Below are positions 13,201-26,000 of a DNA stretch of 64,000 nt, one piece after another. A model generated the notes under the pieces. The model had not been told where the DNA came from. It ran no database searches and worked only from the letters and a program-made list of their open reading frames with translations. The translations under genes and the position numbers were made by a program. The DNA comes from Nemopilema nomurai (taxonomy: Eukaryota > Cnidaria > Scyphozoa > Rhizostomeae > Rhizostomatidae), in the NCBI GenBank assembly GCA_003864495.1, contig ML133488.1, forward strand, positions 1,251,230-1,315,229, written 5' to 3'. Position 1 is the first letter of the stretch, and the number at the start of each line of letters is the position of its first letter.

Positions 13201-14849
13201 TGACACCTGTTATGATGATCGAAATCTAGTTAGAGTCATTTAAAAGTTTCGAAAATTGATTGCTGCAATCGGAATCCCTTAAGTGTTTATGTCTAAGTCT
13301 TAATATCTTATGATATAATGTCTTCTTTCAAATGTCTAAATTCCTAACGTCTTAATTCTTAATGTTTTGGGACTTAAGAGTCTAAAATCCAAAAGTTTTC
13401 AGTGCTGATGTCTCGATTCCTTATGTCTCAAATCTAAAAGAGCTAAGTGTTAATGTCTTGATTCTTATTGCCTCAAGTCGTAAAGTCTTAACTTCTAATG
13501 TCTCAATTCCTAATAGCACAATCCCTAAAGCTTTAAGTGTTAATGTTTTAATACTTATTGTCTCAAATCTTAAAATCTCAAATGTTAATGTCTTCAGACT
13601 TAATTTCTTAAGTAACCAGCTATTCCTCTTTGATGTGCCTAGCGGTTTACGAACGTAGAAACGCTGTTATTGTATCCTATAACGCACCAGACTATCAGCC
13701 CAAAATACAACTACTTTTACTATTCGGAAGAACACATCGAAGTATCTTACATTACCTCATTGTGCAAGACGTTAAGCTCCAGCGGCTTTGCAACTAGTGT
13801 ATGATATTCCTCATGCCAGTCATTTATTAAGACAAGAACAGGATCCTTGCCTTGCGCTTCAAATGTGCGCACTATTCTATCCGCCCGGACTTCAAGCATC
13901 AACTTTTTTATGTCGATGGCAGTATTTTCATTTGTTCTGTCTTCAACCTATACAATGGGAAATTGTGTCTGAAAAATACTTAAAAATCTGCACGAAGTTT
14001 GAAAGACCGGTACAATAGCGTCTTCCCTGCTCAAGAAATGTTCTTAATGGACAGAGATATGGCTAGAGTATAGGCTTCGTTTCAGCTTTAAATACATATA
14101 CATTTAAACAGTTGACTTTAACCACAGAATTGATGTTTCTGTTGATCAGAATAATTAACTCTTCATTCTGGGGAGGTTGTCAGAAGTACGTATTAATGTT
14201 ACGTATGTATATAATTACTCAGACTGGATAACACTAAGAAATTCATAAATTGTTAGAAACAGTTGTCCAGCTTTTCTAAAAACACAAATACATAAATGGA
14301 TACTATCAAATTTGATTAGAACATTTGATATGTTTACATATACTGTATATACAATTCAATTGAAATGCTACTTTTGCTGTCTAACAAAAATTCTACTTGT
14401 GTAAAATATGTGGAGGATGGGGAGTAAAGAAGAGGAATGAGTGTGAAGTCAGTGAGAAAAAAAATAGTTCTTAGGCTTGTTGTCAGATGCCTGAGGAAAT
14501 TTATGACAGAGAGTGGCTTGGAATCGTGAAATAAATTGGAAATAACGAGCGAAAAAGGTTTAAACTAATTATCGCACCTCTTTCCAGAAATCCGGATCTT
14601 TTGTTGGGTCTAAATATTCCATAAATGATGCCATTCCTAACAGCGGAAAATTGCAAGCAGCCGGAATATGGTAGCTTCGACCGAAGGAAGAACGGCCCAC
14701 CACGTGGTATTATAGAAGATCGTTCTGCCTTGTACAAGGTTCTTAACTGCCGTATGCTACAAACACAGTTAATAATTGATATGAAGATTAATAACACTGA
14801 CCATTTGGGGAATAATCTTCGGAATCAAATGTCCAGATGGCTTCAACTA
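7209..14849 (-). CDS. TRP-like multi-pass cation channel (ion-transport domain), partial model
   Basis: Phase-compatible exons are about 14802-14849, 14577-14635, 13756-13947, 12851-13206, 12264-12351, 11348-11581, 10685-10758, 9677-9868, 9248-9418 and 8754-8881, and, after a gap, 7209-7389. The N-terminal half is hydrophilic and may be ankyrin-like (KLMLEVRADRIVRTFEAQ; LLHEVAEKN; LPVELALKNYDDD). A pre-transmembrane helix follows (HPAVRLLARRKWALYGRF), then helices at 9677-9868 (YVTFLVVMSFSLIGSCYY), 9248-9418 (YNYIDIIGIGTLLLALLCRW) and 8754-8881. The last exon carries the S6-like stretch TMVSSVILTNLLIAQLSEAY, typical of TRP-type channels. The exon coding the pore loop was not found between 7390 and 8753, although the flanking phases (1 and 2) require at least one exon there. 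The donor at 9677 is weak but gives the right phase. The N- and C-termini are unresolved. It should be a plasma or organelle membrane cation channel; the subfamily is not assignable by eye. Confidence 0.7.
7550..7740. repeat. Dispersed repeat, copy 1 (partner at 47430-47580)
   Basis: The stretch ccagttcttgcatacttaga, followed by a purine-rich spacer, gcaaacg and a gtgattggct...accaatca block, recurs in the same order and strand near 47.43-47.58 kb with substitutions and indels. It lies in the channel gene interval that lacks a recognised exon. Confidence 0.65.
13285..13610. repeat. Degenerate tandem repeat of a roughly 13-16 bp T-rich unit
   Basis: Variants of aatgtcttaattcttaa / tgtctcaaatcttaaa succeed one another through the channel intron at 13207-13755. 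Divergence between units is high, which suggests an old array. Confidence 0.75.
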
Positions 14850-15665
14850 ATGAATAGGTAAGGTAGGTGTGCAAGAGTTTTTTGGAAAACATTTTTCTAA
14901 CATGGCAAATAGAAGCATGTTCAATTGAAGACCACGGGAGTAATTCATGGAGTAGGAGGGCAAAGCCAAGAAAACCAGAAATAGGATCAAACCAGGTGAA
15001 GCACGAACAGAAAAACAAAACGACCATTAGCGGCAATAAAGTTGAAATGCTAATGACAAGATGAAACGAAGAAAAGACGCTTCGGGAAAATGCTTTTCTG
15101 CGAAACCCATATTACCATTGATATAAAAATTACATTGTTATCGGTTCAAAATAAAATAGCTATTAGAAATTCAAGGTAATAAAACGTGTGTCAAAATGTT
15201 AAAAAGTGTCTAATTAGTGAAGCTTCGGCAACATGCGGTGCTTAAAGTTATCAAGGCTTACATACATTACCATCTGAAAAATAACTACACACTTAATATA
15301 TACAGGAAAGCCTAAGAGCAATAGCAATGGAAGACTGAAGCCTAAATTTGAAGGTTACAATCTTGTTAAAGAAGTTAGAAAGCTCGAGGATATGCTACTG
15401 CAAATTAATTGTAGCTTTTGGAGAGCAAATATGTTGTACTACGAACATATAAACTCAAATTCAGTTTCAAAAGACAAAGCATTACGTCATAGGCCAGTGC
15501 AGTAGGTATAAACGTACAAGATACCGGAATGTAAGCAGTTAACCTTTAAGGATGAAACGTGTGTCTGAGTATCCTTTGTATAATGTGCACAAGAACATTA
15601 TGAGTAACGGCATCAGTCAGCACACAGCACTTGACTTTGGAGTCTCAGTGACAGATAGGAACGGG
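14850..15665. other. Interval between the channel 5' exons and the AKTIP stop codon
   Basis: It should contain the missing first exon(s) and promoter of the channel gene and the AKTIP 3' UTR. I could not identify a start exon here. Open frames are short and have no motif. Confidence 0.4.
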
Positions 15666-18600
15666 TCAGTTGCATTCGTCTTTACTGAAAATTACCACCG
15701 ACCCTGGTTCCATAAATGACATTCCGGACAAACTTGGCTTCAGCTCCAAATCACTTCCAGTATCTACCGCACCCGCTGTTTCCTCCGTTGCGTCATCCTA
15801 TAAATGCAGCAGATTGGGTGTGGTCAGAAGAATGTAGGGAAACAACGTTGTTTTTGTATGAAATGGTTCAAAATTAAAAGACTACTCGCATATAGGGGAA
15901 TAAAATAACACGCGGTAATTCAAAGTGAATAGGCTAACGCATTGTCGGATGTGGAAAACAACTTCCAAACAGTAAAAGCGAGAGTGAAAGGAAGTCTTCC
16001 AAGAAGTTAAGAGAACTAGGCCCTATGCCAATGCAAGGCATGGTCTCAAGTAACACAACTTAAAAACTGACAGACATAACAAGTGTTCCTCTTTTGGATA
16101 GTAATCGAAAGTAATAGAGCCCGGAACCAAACTGAAATACCCTGATTAAAGAAAAGAAATTTCTTTCATACTGCTTTGTTAAATACTACAATAATGACGA
16201 CAAGATAATAGGCAATTAGAGGTATCAGCAGTAAAGTAAAAGGTAAAAGGCTATAAAAGAGTTTTTCGTGTTGTAGGGTAATGTCAAAATAAAATAAATG
16301 TAAAAATGTTCGTCTCTTCCCGGCCGACTTTCTGATGAAATAAAAATGCTTCATGGCGCAAGAAAATCCAGGAAATTTGGATGCTACGTCACTAGCTTCT
16401 CTTGTAATCACAAAAAAATATTGAATTTAGCCAAATGAAGAGTGCAATTCATCTTGAAATCAAATGACCGAAATCTTTGAGCATTGAAATATCTGAATGA
16501 GAGTTGAAGGTGAACAACAGATTTTTGCTTCAAGGATCGTATTATCTATACCATGCTCTACTTTATCATTCAAACAAACATTAATAGCACCTAGACAGTT
16601 TTATACAGGACCAAGTTGCAGAGCATATGAACAGTTGGATACCTTTTCCCCAAGTATGTCCTTTAAAGCAAGATTGTGTATTTTATCGTCCCATTTGGTA
16701 AATCTACATAAAAAACGGACCATTGAAAAGCACAGATCATGACAAAACTATGAAATATTTTAGTTAAAGATTAGCAAGTTGTTACTGTAAAATCGTGGTC
16801 TGATAATTCTACAAAACATTACACGTGGAATGATATGATTAATTACTGACCTTTGCGGAAGTAATGTAGCAAATTTGATAGCAATTGCGATGTTGAAGGG
16901 GATGGCATTCAAGCTGACATTACATAAGACTGGAAACGCCGGCAAGTGGAAGCGTTGGTCAGTGGAAAAGAAATTGACAAAGTGGAAACAACAATCTTCC
17001 ATTGAAATTAAAAATACAACGGGCCAGCAAGCCAAAGGCCTTTAAATAGGACCCTACGATGGCAATGACATTTCAGAAATGCATTTTTCTGAAACTGCCC
17101 TAAGCCATTTTGTAAACAGCTTTCTTTCAACATCTGGCCTATACACACTGAGGGATCCTTGGACAAATGGAGCTTATCGTGAAGGCCTAATCTTTAGCGA
17201 CGGACCTAAATTTGAAACAGTTGAACAGTCCATGACGTCATTCTGAAAATTTCTACCTGATCTCGTGCTTATCACTGTCTTCCTCTTTGGGCGAGTAGAC
17301 GCTTTCAACTGCCAATTTCACATCTTTTTCCACTCGTTTTTTAAATTCCTCTTGATCTTTGTCATATCTTTGTTAAAACAGAAAAAGAAAATTAGAAAGA
17401 AATTAATTAGCATATTCATAAGGCAGACCAAGACATGAAACCTTAAAAGAAAAAAGAGGTATATGAATTGTGTACAGGAAAAGTCAAACAATAAATGCCT
17501 GTAATTAGGCTGAAAGGCAGACCACTTCAGTTTGTGCTTTGAAATGGGCCAAAATCTCTCCAAACCAGCTGCCTTCGGAGATTAAAGTGATCTGAACTTG
17601 TATGGCATTTATGTGTTTCTTATTCTTGAGTAAGGGTCTGTCTCAAATTTGAAAGAAACATTACATTACAGTTAACTCTGAAAACCAATGTACAATTGAG
17701 ATTGACTATTTGAGCTTGAACTTCAAACAAATATCATAATGGGTATCACATCTTACTATTGAACATCCAAACCAATTTACAAGCCTAGTTAATTCCATTC
17801 CATCTTACCCACAGGTGAACTTGAGAGTTATGATTTGGAGCTGATATTCATCCTAGCTGACAAACTGAGAACTTTATCCAGCATCAGGAGGCAACTGAAG
17901 CAGTCTAAGCTCTTTTGCATTGTATCAAGAATTATTCATTAATCTGTAATATATCCTAAGAATATACCAAGTGGCACCAAATATATTATTTTAAATGTTA
18001 TCAAACTACTGACATGTTTTTGTCAAATTATGTCGCAACTAACTTATCCGTATTGTTGAATGAATAACAATATGATAAGACTTACAACTGTGCAGCCTCT
18101 GCATTCAGTGGCGCAGTTGTCTCAATCTTGTAAAAGATTCTTCTAACATAAAGAAGAATTTGCCAAAGATGGTTCACATTTGGTCTACAAAGACAAAATT
18201 GTGTAAGACATTTGAACATACTCTTAAAGCCTTTAGTGCAACATAACTGTGTGCCTATTCTGCAACTTTCACAAGACTGCAATGATATTTCACCAAAATA
18301 AACAGTCCAACCTCAGACACATAAGGACAACAAACAGATCATCTTTAAACTCTTTGAGCCCCTAACTACAACAAATACAAAATTGATTATATATATACCA
18401 AAACTTACTAGATAGAAAGTTAATAGGATAGGTAACATTCTTGAATAAATTATTTCTTACCTCCAAGCTTTGAAAGCTCTTTTCACATCTAATTCCCCTG
18501 TTTCAGGGTGAATTGATGGATGGAATACTGGCTGCATAAAGGTGACAGTCTGCATAAAATAACATAAACACATACATTTCTCATGTGACATATAGCATTT

Positions 18601-20754
18601 TTAAGGAAAAGTGCTATATGTCAAATAATGAAACTCCAAAATATTTGCTAAACATTTTTGAGTTTCCCCTCAAAGGGGCCAAGTGTTTCTAGAACCCTAC
18701 AAGTCCCCCATTGGTGAACCTCTAATTTCTTATTGAGCTTCGGCACATTATTGAATGATTGTCTTCATACTTCATTTTGTTTTCAAGTACATATCTACAG
18801 CTTCTTGATTACTTTTTTCTTTTAATATTAACTTCAAAGAGTATTATTAATGGTCAAATTATTGTTCAAGGGTTGCAATGCAAGAAAAACATTGTTGGCA
18901 TCAAGAAATTGCTCTCTACAAGAGAAACATTCAGTATTGCATGTAAAATTTAAAAGCTCTCCATTCCCAGAATCTTGTTACATTTTATATATATATAGAT
19001 TTTGTCACAAAGTATCATGACATTGCTAATGGAAAAAAATATCTTCTCAAAACCAGAAAAAAACCTATTTGAACAAAATAGGGACAGGAATAAAGAATAT
19101 CTTTGGGCATCTACTTTCATTTCTGTGATATCTTTTAATGTTGTATTATTTCAAAGTCATGAGTATCACAACTTACAGGGCAATCCCCATCTGGATAATT
19201 TGTTGGAACATCTAACTTGAAATGGAAGACACCATCTTGGTAAATGCCCATACGGACAAATATAACACCATACCAAACTAAAAGAAAAATGCAACAAAGT
19301 GATTTCTTATTCAAAGCTGAAGAAAAAAGGCTCATGAACTCTGAAATAATGTCCAGCTCATTTACATTGGTAGGCAAGGAAGTCAAGCTTTAATAAAATG
19401 AAGTTTAGGAATGCAAATGATTTGATAAATCAACTAAAAATTTGTTTATTTGTTGATTAATGTTTGAGTTTAACACCATGTTCCTTTGAAAATGTATGGA
19501 TGCAGAAAAGGTGTGAGAATGGGTTTGGTTGATTCTTTGATCATTTTGCAGAGGCCATAAAAGCTATAATGCCTCACCTAGAGGATTCTCAGAGGATGGA
19601 ATTGCATAAACACCAGGTAGTTTTTGCTTCCGCAAATGATTACTAAAAGAAAAGACAATTTTTAGCATTAACAATAGCATGCTATATTACTAAAGAATAC
19701 AGTACAATGTATGCATTTCTAAGAATGTGGATACTTAGGATAACTGTCATTACAAAATTAGAAATGCCTATGTCAGCTCTGTAGGGCCACTTGATAGTAA
19801 GTCAAGCATTTACTTTTTGCTTTCATATCAAATGCACATACACTTGCTGAAAGGAGTATCCAATGTCAAATGCATAAGAGCCAAGCACTATGTTTTTCAT
19901 TTCTCTTTGAAATAAGCACAATGAAACAAATGAATGTAAACTCTAATCTAAGTTGTGGATACTTCAACAAAGAAAGAATTACATTAAATAGCTAAAACCT
20001 GTGATGACTGAAGGAACAGAAATGGGTCATGTCATCTCTGACCTGAAAATGTTATACCTAAAAAGTTTCAAAAGAAAACATGGGAAAATTTGGCACATGA
20101 GTGATTATATCACATATCCTTAACCAACAAAAATTATGTAGCAAAGTGGCTTCATTGATCTCCTTTTGCCTGGACAACAAAACTTGCATTCTCACTAACA
20201 AAACAACACCAAAATCGATACTAACAACTCCGCTAGCATGGAATATTCCAAAAAGAATGGGCCATATGCAGTAAGGTGATGTGTGTTTATTGGGGAACGC
20301 ATTCTTATTGACTGTTTCATAGTTGACTGTTCCTCCTTAGTCGGAATTGATGGTAACTTCTTTTTAACTTCATGATGATGTAGTTTTTTCATGTGAACAT
20401 CTCCTTTCTCAGACCCATGTCCATCACCAAGAAGTGAGCTTAGAGACAGCTTCAAACGGAGAACTTCATTACTAAATTAAAGTAACATCAAAATCATTCA
20501 GAAAGATCAATTATAAAAAAGTATTCAATTTCCTTCTAAACATTTTTAAGATTTTCAAAAAAATTAACTTCATTTCACACCTCCATTTTTTTTAATAATA
20601 ACTTTGTTTGCAACTTTTCGTTATATCGTTCTGTTTCTGTGTGTAATAAAACTTCACACCCTAATAGTAAGTAGGCCTAGGAACACATCATTTAAAAAAA
20701 GAGATGAACATTTCAAATGTTTACCTTTTTAAGCTGTTTTGTAACACGACTCAT
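15666..20754 (-). CDS. AKTIP: AKTIP / FTS homologue, ubiquitin-conjugating enzyme E2 variant (UEV)
   Basis: Nine exons join in phase: 20725-20754 ([10 protein letters not shown]), about 20226-20449, 19578-19642, 19177-19277, 18462-18550, 18086-18184, 17257-17367, 16643-16703 and 15666-15797. They give about 303 residues, against 292 in human AKTIP. Diagnostic matches are [90 protein letters not shown] and the C-terminal [16 protein letters not shown]. Active E2 enzymes carry a catalytic Cys after the P-x-x-P region; here that stretch ([15 protein letters not shown]) has none, as expected for a UEV. In other animals this protein partners Hook and FHIP proteins in the FHF complex that links cargo to dynein. 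The acceptor of exon 2 is the weakest point of the model: 20449 keeps the frame, while a better-looking AG about 20 bp upstream would create an immediate stop. Confidence 0.95.
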
Positions 20755-23010
20755 GATCGGTAACTTTGTCAGCCTGCATCTATTTGCGTAACTCAGAGAA
20801 TGACTAAACACCTGCTACACTATGATGACATTGTGGCAATCAAGCGGGAAGATGCGATCACTGTCAGAAATCACGCCATATTGAATTGTGAAGCTTTCGG
20901 TCAAGCGACACAGCAACCCAAATAAACAGAATGCAAACGAGGTTCCAAGCCAGCGAATTTTTAATTTGCTCGAAGCATGACTGGAAAAGTTAAGTCTTGA
21001 ACAGATTATGATATTTAAAAGGACTTTCTCTATTAGCTTGAAAGTCACTCAATCTTCATTGAAAAACTGTTTCAATTAATCATTTCAAAAAATGGGGCGG
21101 GTAGGGTATCCGGACTAACTTATGCTCTCTTCTTTGGTAATCTTCACAATGTGTTTATGAGATGTGTTGATAAGAAAGTTTGCCTCTGCAGGGCTTACTT
21201 TAAGATCACAATACAACAATAACAAGACTTACTCTCGCATAAATAGAGAGTAGGGACGGTTACACAAGAAAAGGGCAGGGAGCAAACTTTTGCAAAGAGG
21301 TCGAAATCCGCCAAACGGTTTTTTCGTCGCGTTATAAAACAAAATAATTCTCTTGGTATCCAAATTTGGCATTGAAAATTTACTTAAAAGACCCCAATTT
21401 GATCCCCTCTGCCAAGCTTCGTGGGCGTATGTGAGGTAGCCACTCTCACCCTCCCCCCTCCGTTCCACCGGCAACCTTGATAAAGGAAACCGAAACTTTG
21501 ATTCTGCTTTCCTTAATATTCACCCCGTCGTTTTCAAAAGTTGCAAGTCATTAAATGTCTCAGTCACCAAGATTTATGTAGAAGCCGACGGCACAGTGGT
21601 GAAAATTTTGAGCAAAGACCGAAGAGACTACTACCCAGAAAAGAGCAAAAGGAAAAATAATTAGAACAATATGGAATATTAATGAGCAAATTGAACTAAT
21701 CAAAGTTAGAATATATGCTTTCAACTTTAGTTTAGAATATGAAAATCTTCCACAATCAGTGGCGCACCTACCAATGGGTCCAAGCAAAACTGTTGTTGAT
21801 GAATTGAGTAGCAATACACGAGCTACTTTGGCAAATTTTAGGGGGCCACATTAAGCCCAAGGCTCTTGAAGTCGTAAATGCGGCCCTGTCTACAATTACC
21901 AATATAAAATTGGCAGTTGTGGACTTGCTAGAATTTTCCAATCGGCCACGAAAGACTTAGGGGGGAGGGGGTGTTGGGTCTAAAAAACGAAAGTGCGATC
22001 AAGGTAACAAACATCAATCGAATTTTTAGCATAACATGTGTAGCAATAATAACTTGTTTGTTATAAATAAACACTGAAGTAAAGCATAAAGAGGAAAACC
22101 TTGTATTTTACAAAAGGACCCATCATGAGCAAGAATGCCCTTTTGCAATATTTGTCGAGGGCCCATCGGCCAGAGGCCAGTTCGCACTGAATATAGAACC
22201 AGCCATATTGAGGTAAATATATAACTGCTAAAACTATGGGTCAAATTTGAATTGATTTACTTTGCTCAATGGCAAAACTTAGTATGGCGGAATACGTTAT
22301 ACATAGCAAAGCGTTGAAATTTTGACAATTGAGTAGAACATACATAAAATAAAGATAGTGGAACGCGTTTGAAAGGAACGCTTAAATTAAATATCACTAG
22401 TTAGGTTTTTTGAAAACAAAACAAAGCTACTAATGTTGAGAAAGTTTGGCATATTCAAAAAAATGTGTTTACAAGTTTTTTCTGTTAATCTTCGGCAACA
22501 TTTTTTAACTGTAACAGCCTCTTTGTGGCCGAAATCTCATGCAAAACACTGTTTTTTGCCATAAATCTTTCTTAGTCTGCTTTCTGCAATAACATCTTAG
22601 CTCGTCATTGCATCTCGATGGCGGGTTTGCCCCAAGTAAATAAAATTGCCCCCCAAAGGGCAGATCCCTTCGAAGCGTTACTCATTCTTAAGAGGCTAGG
22701 CCTCAACACTTAGACTCTTCCAGGTAACACTTCAAAACAAAATCTTCAAAAGATTAAAGTACAAAGCTTAAAGAGAAACTTCAATTCGGGAGTTTATAAA
22801 TAGCAAGTGGAGTTCAGCCAGAGCACCTACCCCATTTCGAAATATTCCCCGTCATAAAGGTTCATATCCTGTATATGTGGGTTACAACCGAGCCACTCCT
22901 TGGCTATGCTCCATTGTTTCTGAAGTGCCCCTGATCTCCTTTGCTTACAAGCACACAAAGATGTCAAGTCAATGAGTAATGAAGCCTTATAATGATATGA
23001 ATAGAAAAGA
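20755..23010. other. Intergenic: AKTIP promoter side and tolloid-like 3' flank
   Basis: No coding exon is recognised. Minus-strand open frames at 20815-21048, 21229-21474 and 21560-21814 have no motif or partner exons. There are short T-rich and G-rich runs only. It should include the AKTIP 5' UTR and promoter and the protease 3' UTR. Confidence 0.5.
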
Positions 23011-26000
23011 TTAATGCCTTGTATACTGAATTTGAAAACCTCGTTTCCTAACCGTAGCATCTGACACGAATTTTATGTGAATGTCATTATAAGAACTTAT
23101 AACAATATCAGGTGGAATGTCACTTCCGCAAAATCTACCTATTCTTTTAGCTACAGATTGCTTCGAATTATATTCCTCGATTTCGGTATAATCGTATAAA
23201 CATTTCCTACTAAACTCGACGTTAAAATCAAGAAACCTAATTCTAGTTCGAACTCCTCTTTTCCCTTGAATCTTCCAAACGCAGTTGACTTTGCTGGGGT
23301 ATCGATACGGGAAGCCAGGAGTCTTGATTAGGCCATTCCATTCCTTCATTTCGCCTCCGCATAAGCCGCGTTGGAGACGGACGCTGCGATATCGTACCAC
23401 GAATGGTGCCATATATGGTCTCTGAAAACAAAGATTTGACAGGCTCGAGAGTGACTAAAGAAATGATACTTAACGCCATTGACTGCAGCTGAACCTTAAG
23501 AAGCAACATCATAGAAAACCACTTTTTTCTGCTATCTCTAGCTAAAAGGATTTTGGTCATAGTGTGATAAAGATTAGCCGGAGTCTTGTTATGTCTAAAA
23601 ACTTCATTTTCTTCGTTGTGGTTACATAAATTCTGGATTCACTTCAAATGGCAGAAGATGGAAGAAGTGAAAATGAAACTGCATACTGAAAGCAAATTAG
23701 GTGTTATATAAAAAACAATAAGCAGAGTATTTAATGTTCTATTTCATCCTTGTTCAAGATTAGAAAGAGCAGGCGGGGCCAAAAAAACGAGATGGTGTAC
23801 CCGAGAGACTTTCACAAGAGATTTTTTGAGAGGTCCAAGGAATACCTTCCATATATACAATGTTTTTTACGCAGAAAATGAGAAAATTTAAGTACGTGTA
23901 AGTATATTTTACCATTTAAAATAAAGATAGAAGTGTTTGTAACTGAAATGGCAAATGCGTATGAAAGAAAATTCACCTCTGTATGGTACTCAAGAATGAC
24001 AGAATTCGATTTGAATGTAAGCTCTTCCAAAACATCGGATTTAGAGCAAATCTTCACCTTTCTCTTCTCACTATCTCCTTCACTCTCCGATTTTACAAGA
24101 AGGTAACTTCGACAGTTCGAGATAAATGTCCAGGGCAGGTGAAATGACATTGCAATCCCGAAATGGCTGTCCAATTTAATGTGCCAGTGACAGTTGATCT
24201 CTCGGTCATACGAAAGAGGGACAATGGGGGGCTCTATCATACCCCCAGTGGACGTCAATCTCCCACCACACTTGGTGAGCTCTGCAATTAATGAGTTACA
24301 AATCTTATTAGGTTCAGATTGAGAATTCAAAAGTTAGTAAAATTAGGAAGACTGTGCTGCCAAGAAACTAGGCGATCTAGAGAATAAGTCGATGGAGTTT
24401 ACCTGAAATAGAAACCTTTTTAAGCTGCTTAATTCCTCACTGGGTGTTTTGTAAAGAAATGGTACAACGAAACCGAAAGTTCTCGTTGATGGAACAATTT
24501 TTGCGAGCATTCTGAAATTGCTTATGTGATAATAATAACATGCCTGAAAAACTTAAAAAAATTGAAAAGCCTCGGTTTAATCTCAAGAACTTGCGTAACT
24601 TTAAAACGTAGGTTTAGATGCAAAATTATTGCTTATTAATGAGATGAGAAAAACGTCTTCGACTAGATTAATTCAAGGTGTTTGCAATCTGCCTTCAGGT
24701 GTCTGTTATCTGCATCCCTGCATAAGCCGAAAATTAAAAAATAGGTACAAACCCTTGCAAGTCATTTTATCTCCTTGGATGATGAAGCCAGGTGGACAGG
24801 AGCATTGGTAACTACCGAACGTGTTGCGGCATTGGTGGGAGCAGAAGCTATGTGGAGGCGCACACTCGTTGATATCTGGCAAAAATGCAGTGTCATATTG
24901 ATCAGGGTCTTGCGGTAGTATGCAAGTATGACGTAGTAGTATGCATGTTTATATACAAATTACAAATTTGGCAGACTCGAAGAAGGAATTCAATACTAGA
25001 TAATCAGAGCATGGATCTACAAACCGTGAAAACTGCAGTTAGGATAGACAAGGTGCCAAGTTTCTGGCTGTCACAGAGCTCTTTAAGACCACAGGATAGT
25101 GTATGTTAATAGGAATGGAATGAAAGTAACTATACTGGACTATTAATAAATTAGAGCACCTAAAATAAGTTAAAAGAATCTTGTTACATTCGTTGGGGTT
25201 CAAACGGTCGTTCATGCAGTTCCGTACTACACCCCAAATTTTTCAAATTTTTCAAACAAGTGCCCTACTTGATTTACAGTTTGCCCTTGCAGGGAGAGCT
25301 CCTTGCTACCAGGCAATAATCGTACTCTGTTAGATCTTTTTCGTTAGAGCACAAGTGATTAGAATGAGAACAAAAGTAGTTGGTGACATGGGTATCATCG
25401 CATGATATCAAGAGTATCAAGCAGTTGGTGACATGGGTATCATGGCCTAGTGGAGAGGTCGGTCTTACCAACGCATGAGTTATTCACTGCTAACGTCAGA
25501 CCATCGGGACAGGAACAGAAGAAGCTTCCATCGGTATTAACACACTCGTGCGAGCAACCACCATTGCCAACAGCACATTCGTCTATATCTAGGGCGCAAT
25601 AACCATGGCTAAGTAAAGGTGAAACTCGAAAACAAAACACTGCACCACATGATGACAACAGATTCTCCATGCATCGGCGCTAGTCCCCTTCGACTCTTTT
25701 TTGAGCCAAATATGAACAGAATAATTCCCACCTACGCATTCCACTTCATTCAACTCTAATACAGACCTAAATCCAGGTAAAGGAAGTTTAGACTCAAAAT
25801 AACCAGACATCGATCTAAAGCCAAATGTATGAGTTGCTCTTAAGTTGTAATCAGCAGAGAGTGAGTCGTGTATAGCCCCCTAGCCCCATTAGCAGCTATC
25901 GAGAATGGAGACTTAACATGCCTAAAACATTGACTGGAGACAATTAAAAGATTGATTCATCAGAGATAATTAAAATAAAGGATGGCTTAAAATAAAAAAG

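Noticed and set aside
15666..15797. First read as an N-terminal exon of the channel gene
   Set aside because: The sequence [16 protein letters not shown] matches the C-terminus of AKTIP, joins in phase to the exon at 16643-16703 and ends in a stop codon.
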